Notes under the pieces: model-generated
Database searches by the model: none
The model's input: only the letters and a program-made list of their open reading frames with translations
Told to the model about the DNA's origin: nothing
Assembly: GCA_021613375.1 (NCBI GenBank)
Contig: CM038721.1
Coordinates: 3,737,486 to 3,801,485, forward strand
Direction of reading: 5' to 3'
Length of the DNA stretch: 64,000 bases
From: Megaleporinus macrocephalus
Lineage: Eukaryota; Chordata; Actinopteri; Characiformes; Anostomidae
In this document: one piece after another, positions 11,603 to 22,800 of the stretch
How positions within the stretch are numbered: the first letter of the stretch is position 1
How the letters are laid out: each line of letters starts with the position of its first letter
Program-made: the position numbers and the translations under genes

Positions 11603-14262
11603 TGGTGGTGTAGTGGTTAGTATGGTGGTGTAGTGGTTAGTATGGTGGGGTAGTGGTTAGTATGGTGTTGTAGTGGTTAGTACGGTGGTGTAGTGGTCAG
11701 TACGGTGGTGTAGTGGTTAGTACGGTGGTGTAGTGGTTAGTATGGTGTTGTAGTGGTTAGTATGGTGGGGTAGTGGTTAGTATGGTGGGGTAGTGGTTAG
11801 TATGGTGGTGTAGTGGTTAGTATGGTGGGGTAGTGGTTAGTATGGTGTTGTAGTGGTTAGTATGGTGGTGTAGGGGTCAGTATGGTGGTGTAGGGGTCAG
11901 TACGGTGGTGTAGTGGTTAGTATGGTGTTGTAGTGGTTAGTATGGTGGTGTAGTGGTTAGTACGGTGGTGTAGTGGTCAGTACGGTGGTGTAGTGGTTAG
12001 TACGGTGGTGTAGTGGTTAGTGCGGTGGTGTAGTGGTTAGTACGGTGGTGTAGTGGTTAGTGCGGTGGTGTAGTGGTTAGTACGGTGGTGTAGTGGTTAG
12101 TACGGTGGTGTAGTGGTTAGTATGGTGGTGTAGTGGTTAGTACGGTGATGTAGTGGTTAGTACGGTGGTGTAGTGGTTAGTATGGTGGTGTAGTGGTTAG
12201 TATGGTGGTGTAGTGGTTAGTACGGTGATGTAGTGGTTAGTATGGTGGTGTAGTGGTTAGTACGGTGGTGTAGGGATTAGTACGGTGGTGTAGGGATTAG
12301 TACGGTGGTGTAGGGGTCAGTATGGTGGTGTAGTGGTTAGTATGGTGGTGTAGTGGTTAGTACGGTGGTGTAGTGGTTAGTATGGTGGTGTAGTGGTTAG
12401 TATGGTGGTGTAGTGGTTAGTATGGTGGGGTAGTGGTTAGTATGGTGTTGTAGTGGTTAGTACGGTGGTGTAGTGGTCAGTACGGTGGTGTAGTGGTTAG
12501 TACGGTGGTGTAGTGGTTAGTATGGTGTTGTAGTGGTTAGTATGGTGGGGTAGTGGTTAGTATGGTGGGGTAGTGGTTAGTATGGTGGTGTAGTGGTTAG
12601 TATGGTGGGGTAGTGGTTAGTATGGTGTTGTAGTGGTTAGTATGGTGGTGTAGGGGTCAGTATGGTGGTGTAGGGGTCAGTACGGTGGTGTAGTGGTTAG
12701 TATGGTGTTGTAGTGGTTAGTATGGTGGTGTAGTGGTTAGTACGGTGGTGTAGTGGTCAGTACGGTGGTGTAGTGGTTAGTACGGTGGTGTAGTGGTTAG
12801 TGCGGTGGTGTAGTGGTTAGTACGGTGGTGTAGTGGTTAGTGCGGTGGTGTAGTGGTTAGTACGGTGGTGTAGTGGTTAGTATGGTGGTGTAGTGGTTAG
12901 TACGGTGATGTAGTGGTTAGTACGGTGGTGTAGTGGTTAGTATGGTGGTGTAGTGGTTAGTATGGTGGTGTAGTGGTTAGTACGGTGATGTAGTGGTTAG
13001 TATGGTGGTGTAGTGGTTAGTACGGTGGTGTAGGGATTAGTACGGTGGTGTAGGGATTAGTACGGTGGTGTAGGGGTCAGTATGGTGGTGTAGTGGTTAG
13101 TATGGTGGTGTAGTGGTTAGTACGGTGGTGTAGTGGTTAGTATGGTGGTGTAGTGGTCAGTACGGTGGTGAAGTGGTCAGTATGGTGGTGTAGTGGTTAG
13201 TACGGTGGTGTAGTAGTTAGTATGGTGGTGTAGTGGTTAGTATGGTAGTGTAGTGGTTAGTATGGTGGTGTAGTGGTTAGTATGGTGGTGTAGTGGTTAG
13301 TATGGTGGTGTAGTGGTTAGTAAGGTGGTGAAGTGGTCAGTATGGTGGTGTAGTGGTTAGTACGGTGGTGTAGTAGTTAGTATGGTGGTGTAGTGGTTAG
13401 TATGGTGGTGTAGTGGTTAGTATAGTGGTGTAGTGGTTAGTACGGTGGTGTAGTAGTTAGTATGGTGGTGTAGTGGTTAGTATGGTGGTGTAGTGGTTAG
13501 TACGGTGGTGTAGTGGTTAGTATGGTGGTGTAGTGGTTAGTACGGTGGTGTAGTGGTTAGTACGGTGGTGTAGTGGTTAGTATGGTGGTGTAGTGGTTAG
13601 TATGGTGGTGTAGTGGTTAGTACGGTGGTGTAGTGGTCAGTATGGTGGTGTAGTGGTTAGTACGGTGGTGTAGTGGTTAGTACGGTGGTGTAGTGGTTAG
13701 TACGGTGGTGTAGTGGTTAGTATGGTGGTGTAGTGGTCAGTATGGTGGTGTAGTGGTTAGTATGGTGGTGTAGTGGTCAGTACGGTGGTGTAGTGGTTAG
13801 TATGGTGGTGTAGTGGTCAGTATGGTGGTGTAGTGGTCAGTATGGTGGTGTAGTGGTTAGTACGGTGGTGTAGTGGTTAGTATGGTGGTGTAGTGGTCAG
13901 TATGGTGGTGTAGTGGTTAGTATGGTGGTGTAGTGGTTAGTATGATGGTGTAGTGGTCAGTATGGTGGTGTAGTGGTCAGTATGGTGGTGTAGTGGTCAG
14001 TATGGTGGTGTAGTGGTTAGTACGGTGGTGTAGTGGTTAGTATGGTGGTATAGTGGTCAGTATGGTGGTGTAGTGGTTAGTATGGTGGTGTAGTGGTCAG
14101 TATGGTGGTGTAGTGGTTAGTACGGTGGTGTAGTGGTTAGTATGGTGGTGTAGTGGTTAGTATGGTGGTGTAGTGGTCAGTATGGTGGTGTAGTGGTTAG
14201 TACGGTGGTGTAGTGGTTAGTATGGTGGTGTAGTGGTCAGTATGGTGGTGTAGTGGTCAGTA
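11603..14262 (+). repeat. 20-bp minisatellite, array 2 (SINE-head units, opposite orientation)
   Basis: About 133 tandem units of TAGTGGTTAGTAYGGTGGTG, the exact reverse complement of the array 1 unit. It runs straight into the 5' end of the + strand SINE. Variants include GGTGGGG, GGTGTTG, GTGATG and GTCAG. A run of about 39 units (from 11641) is repeated as a block from 12421. Confidence 0.97.
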
Positions 14263-14600
14263 TGGTGGTGTAGTGGTCAGCACTGTCTCCTCACAGTAAG
14301 ATGATCTGGGTTGGATTCCCGGTCTGGGTGGTTCTGTGTGGAGTGTGTATGTTCTCTCTGTGTTTGAGTGGGTTCCTCCGGGTACTCCAGTTTCCTCTCT
14401 CAGTCCAAACACATGCATGTTAGGATCCTCACTCTAAACTGCCCGTAGGTGTGAGTGAGTGTGTGTTGGCCATGTGATGGACTGGTGACCTGTCTATGGT
14501 GTACCCCGCCTTCGCCCATTGATGCTGGGATTGTCTCCAGCTCCCTGTGACCCAGACTAGCGTGATAAAGCGGAAGATAATGGATGTATGGATGGATAGA
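14260..14600 (+). mobile_element. tRNA-derived SINE (V-SINE/DANA-like), near full length
   Basis: The 5' tRNA-like head contains an A-box match (TGGTGTAGTGG) and a B-box-like GGTTGGATTCC (14309-14319). The body has CTCCGGGTACTCCAGTTTCC and the tail GCTGGGATTGTCTCCAGC, ending in GATGGATAGA. This is the arrangement of the fish DANA/V-SINE group. Pol III-transcribed if active. Confidence 0.8.
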
Positions 14601-15086
14601 TTTTACCCAAAGTTTATAATCCCATACCAAGTAACACCTTTGGTAGATTATAAACAACTATAATCAAGACAACTATAGTCCAGATAAAGAAAACTTAGTG
14701 CTTTAAAAACTTTATTTATTATAATTTAAGATTTATTATTGTTTTATTGATACATTACTGTTTCTTTTCATATTGTTTTGCTTGTGATAGTTTCATTTAT
14801 GTATTTCTATTTGTACTGAGAAACGTTTAAAGGGATCTACTCGTGTGGAACGGTATTTGAATGTACGTAATCAGAGGTCATCAGATGTTCTTGTATGAAA
14901 CTTCTAAAATATCGAAGTATCTAAAATATAACCTTACCCAAACTAAAATTATTCCTATTTTTAATTCTCATAATCTTCATTTGCACGGTCACCATGTTTA
15001 AAATCTATAAATGGATAAGCTGTGTCAGAATATCTCTTCAGCTGTACCCATTGCCGGTGTCTCGCTGTCCCGCTGTCACACTGCAG
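14601..15086. other. Intron before the first visible exon
   Basis: Begins with a ~65-bp segment duplicated from 11140-11207, then AT-rich sequence and the pyrimidine tract and CAG that precede the exon at 15087. Confidence 0.5.
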
Positions 15087-15275
15087 ATACATCCGGCCGG
15101 ACCAGAAGCTGAACGCCACCATCAGCAGCACAGGTTGCAGCGAGCAGCCGGAGCAGCAGGTGGTCTTTCTGGAGCATGTGGTGGTGCGAGTGCTCATCGT
15201 TCACCCGCGCAGGGGAGACCTAGAGATCAGCCTCATCTCACCATCCGGGACGCGCTCCCAGTTGCTGGCAAAAAG
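15087..15275 (+). CDS. pcsk6: pcsk6 exon: N-terminal part of P domain
   Basis: Residues 1-62 plus two bases of Arg63. It follows a pyrimidine-rich tract and CAG, and ends AAAAG before GTGAGC. The RRGDL motif (in HPRRGDLEISL) and the SPSGTRSQLLAK stretch are typical of the convertase P domain, the beta-barrel needed for folding and for calcium and pH dependence of the protease. An N-glycosylation site (NAT) lies near the start. The first base, 15087, completes a codon from an exon outside the window. Confidence 0.93.
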
Positions 15276-16225
15276 GTGAGCTCTGCATTAGACACACACA
15301 CATAGGCTGGCAAGTGGCCCTGGCAATCGCCAGAGAATTGTTACGAAGAAAGGTTGTAATTGTTAATAATTATTTCTGACCCGTCAGTCATTGAGGAAAA
15401 AAATATGTTAATTTGATACATTGTATAAAAAAAACAAAAAAAAACTACTTTTTACAATTTTTCACCTGATTTTTTTTGCCTTTTTTAACATCCAAACAAT
15501 GTAAAACAAATTATATAGTTACGTAATTCATTACATAACTATATAACCTGTTATGTAATCTCATTCAAATAGTGTGCTCCAGGCGTCAGTGGGCTAATTA
15601 TACCGCGGATATATGAAAGCTTACAAAGGTGCGCTGCTGAGGCATGTGCTTTAGCTGAAAACTGAAAACACAAAGCTAAAGTAGAGAGAAAATGTTCTCT
15701 GTGTTCGCCATACGTCTAAACGTTAGAGCGCCTATCGCTGACACATCAGCTTCATTCCACAGAGTCAACACACAGTTTGCATAATCTCTATAGAAAAGCT
15801 GTGTCAATAGAAGAGAACTCTCTGGAGCAGCTTCATGTGAGCCTAAGGTCACCATGTCCCGTGCCAGGGTTAGAAAGACCCTCAGCCTTGAGGAATGAGT
15901 TGAAGTGACTCAGAACTGATCATTCAAGATTAGTACCTGACCTCACTAATGTACATGTGGTCACTTCATGCAGTCAGATCAGCACAGCAAACGTTCCAGC
16001 AACTAGTGTAAGCTTTTCCAGAAACGTAGAAGCTGTTCCTGCAGCAAAGGAGGAACAAACTCTGTATTAATACCCTTCATTTCAGAAGAGAACCTTTGAA
16101 CACCAAGGGATAGATGTACTAGAGGTAGTGCAGAATGTGCCCTGATGCATCCACAACATGTGCCTGAATAACCTTACAAGTACTAACTACACAGTTCAGA
16201 ATATGGCTGTTATCGCAATATTTTT

Positions 16226-16309
<84 letters not shown>

Positions 16310-16508
16310 TACCGCTCAAAAGTTTGGGATCACAGTGAAATGTTCTTGTTTTAATGGAGTATCTTCTTCCTTAACACAACAGTGGACTGACGGGTCTCTA
16401 AAGAAAGTTGTTTCTTTCTGGTCATTTTGAGTCGGTCAGCAAGCCATCAACTGCTGATGGTTCAGATGCTAAACTAACCTAGAATGTTGTGCTTCCTTTA
16501 TATATATA

Positions 16509-16569
<61 letters not shown>

Positions 16570-19500
16570 CAATATTTCCTTTTTACTTTAAGTGAGAGGT
16601 GAAGAAATCAAAATTTTGTTAAATTGTATTTATTTTCTGTCAGAAGATACTATAGACCATTACATTACATCTTTGGTCAACCCCAAAAAAATAAAAAGTT
16701 GATTAAATGGTTAGTATGTAGGTTAATTAGCATAACATGTGTTGATGCTTCGCAAAGATGGAAGCTCCTACTGAAAGCATGGATTTATCTGGAGCGCGAG
16801 CTGCAGCTTTCTGGTAATTTTGAGCCGGTCAGCAAGTCATCAACTGCTGATGGTTCAGATGCTAAACTAACCTAGAATGTTGTGCTTCCTTTTATGCTTA
16901 GAATGTTTTTCAGCTGTGCATCACAATTGAGCAAGAGTGTCCTAACAACCAATTAGTCCAATAACATCCTTAACTTGGATTGGCGGCCGTACCAGGAGAT
17001 TTAGACAGAGGACTGAGAATTACTGATAATAGAACTATATGCAAAATAAGCCTCTATACAAAAATAGACTTTAATACAAACATTTTTATTATTTAAAAAT
17101 CATCTGATACACTTACATTCATTGTGAAATGGACAATATTGTTTGTGAATTGCATGAAAATTGCATGAAATGAAATTCTAAAGTGATTCTAAACTCTTGA
17201 GCGATAGTATACATGTAGCCTTGCAGTGGCTTGCCAACAATCTGAATGGTTTTAGTTCTATAGTGTTTGGAGTCAGGTTGCATGAGCTGGACTTGTGTTG
17301 AAAGTGCTGAAGAGAGTCAACCGGGCCTAACCAAAGCACTGTGCTCCTCCCCTTACCCGCCCATCCACCCACCCTTTAGCGCGGTGCAAATGTATTTGCA
17401 GGCAAAGCATATGAAGAACACTCCATCCACAGGCTCCGATGTACATAGGAGCGAGCTTTCCACCAAACCCAGGGGTGACGGAAGGGCTAAAAAAAAAAAA
17501 CGAACCACAAACACTAATAAATACACTCAAAACACAGGGAGCCCCATTAGCCTGTCATCTCCCGTCATGTTCGTAATGGCCAAAGCGAGCTTTTCCGGGG
17601 GAGGTAATTGTGTGGGGGAGGAATTCGACAGGTTTCCCTGTTCCTGTGCGGTAAATAATGACTGGAAGTGTCACAACAAAAAAGCACAGCGAGGAGATAT
17701 ATTGGGACAGCAGGACGCTGAGGCAGCCATTTGATGCTAACTAGGATTGTTACCATCAACAGGAAGGCAAAGACACAGCAGCGTTTTTCATTTCTTCAGG
17801 CAACGGTTTTTGAAGTGGGAGCGAGAAGATTTCCCCTGATAAACAAAGAGGGGGGAAAAGATCTAGCAACGAATCCAAAAGCCTTAAGTTTGTGAGTGAG
17901 CGGTAAAGAGAGGGTGTGCGTGTGTTTTATTCATGAAGGGCTGCCAGAATAACAATCAGCGTTACTCAAAGCTCATAAAAGTATCCGCTGTAGTCTTAAG
18001 AGAATGCCAAGCTAAGAGAAGAGGCAGGAGATCATTGGGAGGAACCAACGGGAGATCAAAACCGCGTGTGTGTGTGAGCGTGTGAGTGACAGGGATGTGC
18101 TGCGCATCTGACAGGAGCTATGGCGGCCAGATCAGACCCAGACTTAAGCTTGGGAAGACTCTCCTTGAATATATTGATTCTGGGGGGGAAGGGTCGGGAT
18201 GTGAAAATGCCTGACACTACGAAAGACAGTCAAAGTCAGGACGTTATGACAGCATGTCGAGGTGAGACACAGGTCAAATGTACTGTTCAGAATAACCTCA
18301 GTGCATCAAAGCTGCTGCATATTCCGGGAGACCCGCACCAAAAAACAAAAACAAAACAAAAAAAACAGGTGGCTTTTACTAAAGTTGCTAAAACAGATTA
18401 AAATTTGCACCAGCGTCTCCGAAGACTTGCGGTCAAGAGACCACCTTTACTGATGCCAGTAAACACAGCGGTTAGTTCAGGATCACTTTAGAATTTCATT
18501 TCATGCAATTTTCATGCAATTCACAAACAATATTGTCCATTTCACAATTAATGTAAGTGTATCAGATGATTTTTAAAGAATAAAAATGTTTGTATTAAAG
18601 TCTATTTTTGTATAGAGGCTTATTTTGCATATAGTCTATTATCAGTAATTCTCAGCCCTCTGTCTAAATCTCCTGGTACGACCACCAATCCAAGTTAAGG
18701 ATGTTATTGGACTAATTGGTTGTTAGGACACTCTTGCTCAATTGTGATGCACAGCTGAAAAACATTCTACTAATAAGTGAGCATAAAAGGGAACAACATT
18801 CTAGGTTAGTTTAGTATCTGAAGATCAGCAGTTGATGACTTGCTGACCGACTCACAATGACCAGAAAGAAACAACTTTCTTTAGAGACCTGTCAGTCCAT
18901 TGTTGTGTTAAGGAAGAAGATACTCCATTAAAACAAGAACATTTCACTGTGATCCCAAACTTTTGAGCAGTAGTGTAGTTATTAGCACAAGCAAGTCATG
19001 AAACGTGGTCTAAACTGGTTTATTATCATTTTTAACGAGCTCATGTGAAACAGCATGATAGTTTTTACAAAATTAACAGTAAATAAACAAAGCAAATCAA
19101 ACGAACATCCCCAATACTGCAATCACTACATTTAGACCCTTAATTTGAAATGAAAAAAGTGAATTAAATAAATTTAGTCAAAACTGCAGTCATTAAACAC
19201 AGACTCGGTTTATTTTAAGCTAAAATCTGTAATCAATAAATGTAGATCTTGAATTGTTGCTGCTGTTCTCTTCGTACTGGTCAGATCTGGTCTGCATGGT
19301 GTTCTTGGTTATTTGTTTTGTGCTAGCTCTGCTGTTTGCTGAAACTCACTGTCTTCAGTCGCGTGGTGTACTCTCAAGTTCTGCATCAGATTAGTGTGTT
19401 AAATATCTTTGTCTTGGTTCCCCAACGAGAGACGCTGATTTTACTAATTTTACAAAACGCCTGGATGATTCTGCATCAAATACGGTAACAAACTGCCAGA

Positions 19501-19769
19501 CTGACAACATTTTTTCTATCAGCACATGCCGTAAACGCCACAAACTTTTTCTCGCGACGCCGCTGCTTTAGTCAGTCTGTCGAAAATGAAAGGTTATGTT
19601 ATTCCACCTTGTGGTTCAGATAGGAATTGCAGGGACCTGGCCAGAGGGCATTTCAACAAAACGCTAGCTGGAAACACAGAAATTAGGCTCATTTGTTTAA
19701 TACCATTATCGCATATTTTGATTAAAAAACGGCCGATACCGATACATAGCTGATCGATCTCTCCATCTC

Positions 19770-19847
<78 letters not shown>

Positions 19848-22800
19848 ATGTGTCCTCGTATGCATATGTGTGGCCTACTTGAAGAGCTACAAGGAGCGAC
19901 GTGTGAGATTAGCCCCAGAAATGGTTGACTCTGATCTAAGTGTACCGAGTTCAAAGCGAGCACTGCAAACCCAGGAGCACCGCAAAGCCGCTCATCTGCA
20001 TTCTTTTAGTGGGGTCGGGAGTTGTGATGTGCCCAAAGCCTGTGGAGGATCCGGGATGCTGAACGGATATAGGGAGTGAGAACTAACGATGCTGTGTGTG
20101 TTAGCAAAGCACATCCACTCTGGATTCGTGATAACCCTAATGCACAGCGGCGCAGTGATCTGAATGCAAAACCTGCAGCAGAGCTCAACGAACGGTAGCT
20201 GCTTGTATAAACCGAAGTGGTCGTCCACCTCTTTCTCCAGAGCCAGATTCAGTGAGCGCTTCCCCTAGACAACGATAATCTGCTAACAGTGAATTAAAAA
20301 AGGTGGACCAGTGACCACAATTGGAATAAAACCTTGGGGGCGTCCGAAATCGCCTCCTAGCCTACTACTCAGTAGGCAAGCGCGGTTAGTATGTCTGAAT
20401 ACTCAGTAGGTATTGAGTAGTAGGTGAACGGTACCCGGATCACCTCCTGAATCAGCAGCCATTTTTATGTATGCGACCGCAGCACACTGCGAAATCCCAT
20501 GATTCACCAGGAGTCGTGGATGAACATCTGCCGCTACAGAATTAAGTGCTACTTCTGAGGTAAAAAAAAGTATTAAATTCCTCCTGATTGGTCTTTTCCG
20601 AGCTACAGCTAGACACTGTCTGAGTACATATTCAGACAAAAACGCAGATCAGTGTCACTAAAAGATCTAAGTCTGTCTGTAAACGAGCTTTTAAATTAAT
20701 AGCAGGACGTTTCTGATGGTGGTTTTGCGTCACAGGATGTTGGTAAGCTGAGAATGTGTGGCTACTAAAACTCGCCCACTGAAACTGCCTCCTAGTCTGC
20801 CGCTTGAGCAGTACGTACTGACTCTAATCTAGTACCTACTGACTAGTAGGCAGTTTCAGACGCACCCAGTGTCTCCATTTTGACGTAATTTAAAAATGCC
20901 TGTCCTCTACGCTGTGTGAAAAAAACAGAACTAAAAGCGCTAAAAGAAATGTCCCATGTTACCGTTCCTCATTACAGAGTGAGGTGTTTAAATCCACCAT
21001 TGCATCCATCATTGTTGTCACATCCTGCCCTGCTTCCTAGCCTGTCTGTCATTGTTTACGTTGTCCTGTCGAGTCCACGTGGTCTTTGTTTACGTTTCTG
21101 TCACGTGCTCCATGTCTCCGCCCCTCACGTGTTTTGAGTCTGCGTCATCCCCTAGTGTCACCAGGTGTTCCTTGTTGTGTTTTTCTTAGATACCCTTTGT
21201 TTTCTCCCAGTCCTTGTCGTGCATTCAATGAGTGTACAACGAGTGTCCGTCAGTGTGAGCCCATCCTCTTGTTTCCAGTCTGTCGTGTCGTTTTGTTTAG
21301 TTTTCTGCTTATGTTTCTTTGTGTATTTTGTTGTCCAGTTTTCTTGTTTGGTTTTATTTTTTATCGTAAATAAAAGACCACGTTACAATTGTTCATTCAC
21401 TGCATTTCCTGGCTGACATACATCATACAGTCATTGAGTGTCCCCCCAATCGTGACTACTTGCGCAGCCCTCAGATATTACAATAGCTGCTTATCGTAGT
21501 TTTTCAAAAGTTTCAGTCACCTTCAGTCAAGTGATATTACTAGTCATCCTAAACTAGAAAATCTCATTCTAGACACTGCTACAGCTGTAGGGGGCAAGTA
21601 GACACGTTTACAATGGACGTAGAAATAGTTCCAAATGTTTTTTCTAGCAACCTTGGCAAACAGGCATGTCAGGCTGACACTGATAATGTAATTATCCAGT
21701 CCTTATCATGTGCCTAGCCTGTTATGGATATCAGCTCTGGGGTTGCGCAGCATTTTAGAACAATAACTTTTAGGATCGACGTCTGCCACATTGGCGATTA
21801 CACTCATACACAAATCAGGGGGCGGCTCATTGAGCAGTCAAGTCAGACTAAGCCTTTGGAGCTTCAGAACAGCCCTCATAACCTCAATGGTAAACCATGG
21901 TGTTCACTGTACAGATGTGATTGCAGTGTACACACAGAGGATGTACAGAAACACTGCAATATAGATTCAAGAGTTTTATTGTCATGTTTACAGCAGAACA
22001 GACAGTTACACTGTACAATGAAATTATTACTTTGCTGTTCCTCCATTCACCAATAGATAAAGATAACAAATAAAATAAATAATAAAAATATATACAAAAT
22101 ATACAAAGTATAATAACATAAGTTGAAGTAAATAAAAGTATTTTAGTTAAAAAATAAAAAAATAAAAGTTATGTGTGCTTTTATGTGCAGTTATAAAGAG
22201 AAGCAGCCATAAAGTGCAAGTTGCAAGTAACAAATGTAAACAATAATGTTTTGTGCGAGTAGTGAGAGGTCAGAGGGGTTACAGCCATTGGTGTAGGAAC
22301 CGGGGTGGGGGTGGGGGGACATGTCCCATCCAATATCAGAAACAGGTAGATTTTTCCCACCCAAAAATTAAAAGAGAGAAAAAGCGGAAATTGTTTAAAA
22401 ACACTTTTGTTTTAAAAGCGCCTTTTGGCAGCCTTTGCAATTCACACACTGTGTTTGTTGTTAGAAACTGGCTCTGGTTGTTAGGGGGTCTTTCAGTGTG
22501 TTAAGGCATGTGTTGAGATGCCTGTTAAGAAATATCCTGCAGTCAGCAGCTTCACTGACCCGAGCTCTCGCCTCGCCGGAGCGTCGGGTAGCTTACGCCA
22601 GCTTTAAACACGAGGTCAGTGATGAGAGCAGTGAACAGCAACGATGACCATATATACTGCTTTTGTGTAATATATAGGGCTTTTGTATTGTGTTGTTATG
22701 GTAACAGACTAGGAGGGTTTGGGTTAGCTAACGTTTACATTAACTTTAGTCAGAAAGCACTCTGAAACATAAAGTTACATTACTCTCTGGCCGCGTCCCA

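Noticed and set aside
14260..14600. A functional tRNA gene
   Set aside because: A and B box matches exist but the sequence continues into a SINE body and has no tRNA cloverleaf of normal length.
16119..16430. ORFs with Ile-Tyr repeats (also at 19706-19963 and 37449-37792)
   Set aside because: Translations of (TA)n and (CA)n microsatellites.
17267..17734. 155-codon + strand ORF
   Set aside because: No recognisable motif and ordinary composition; no splice or promoter evidence. Treated as chance.
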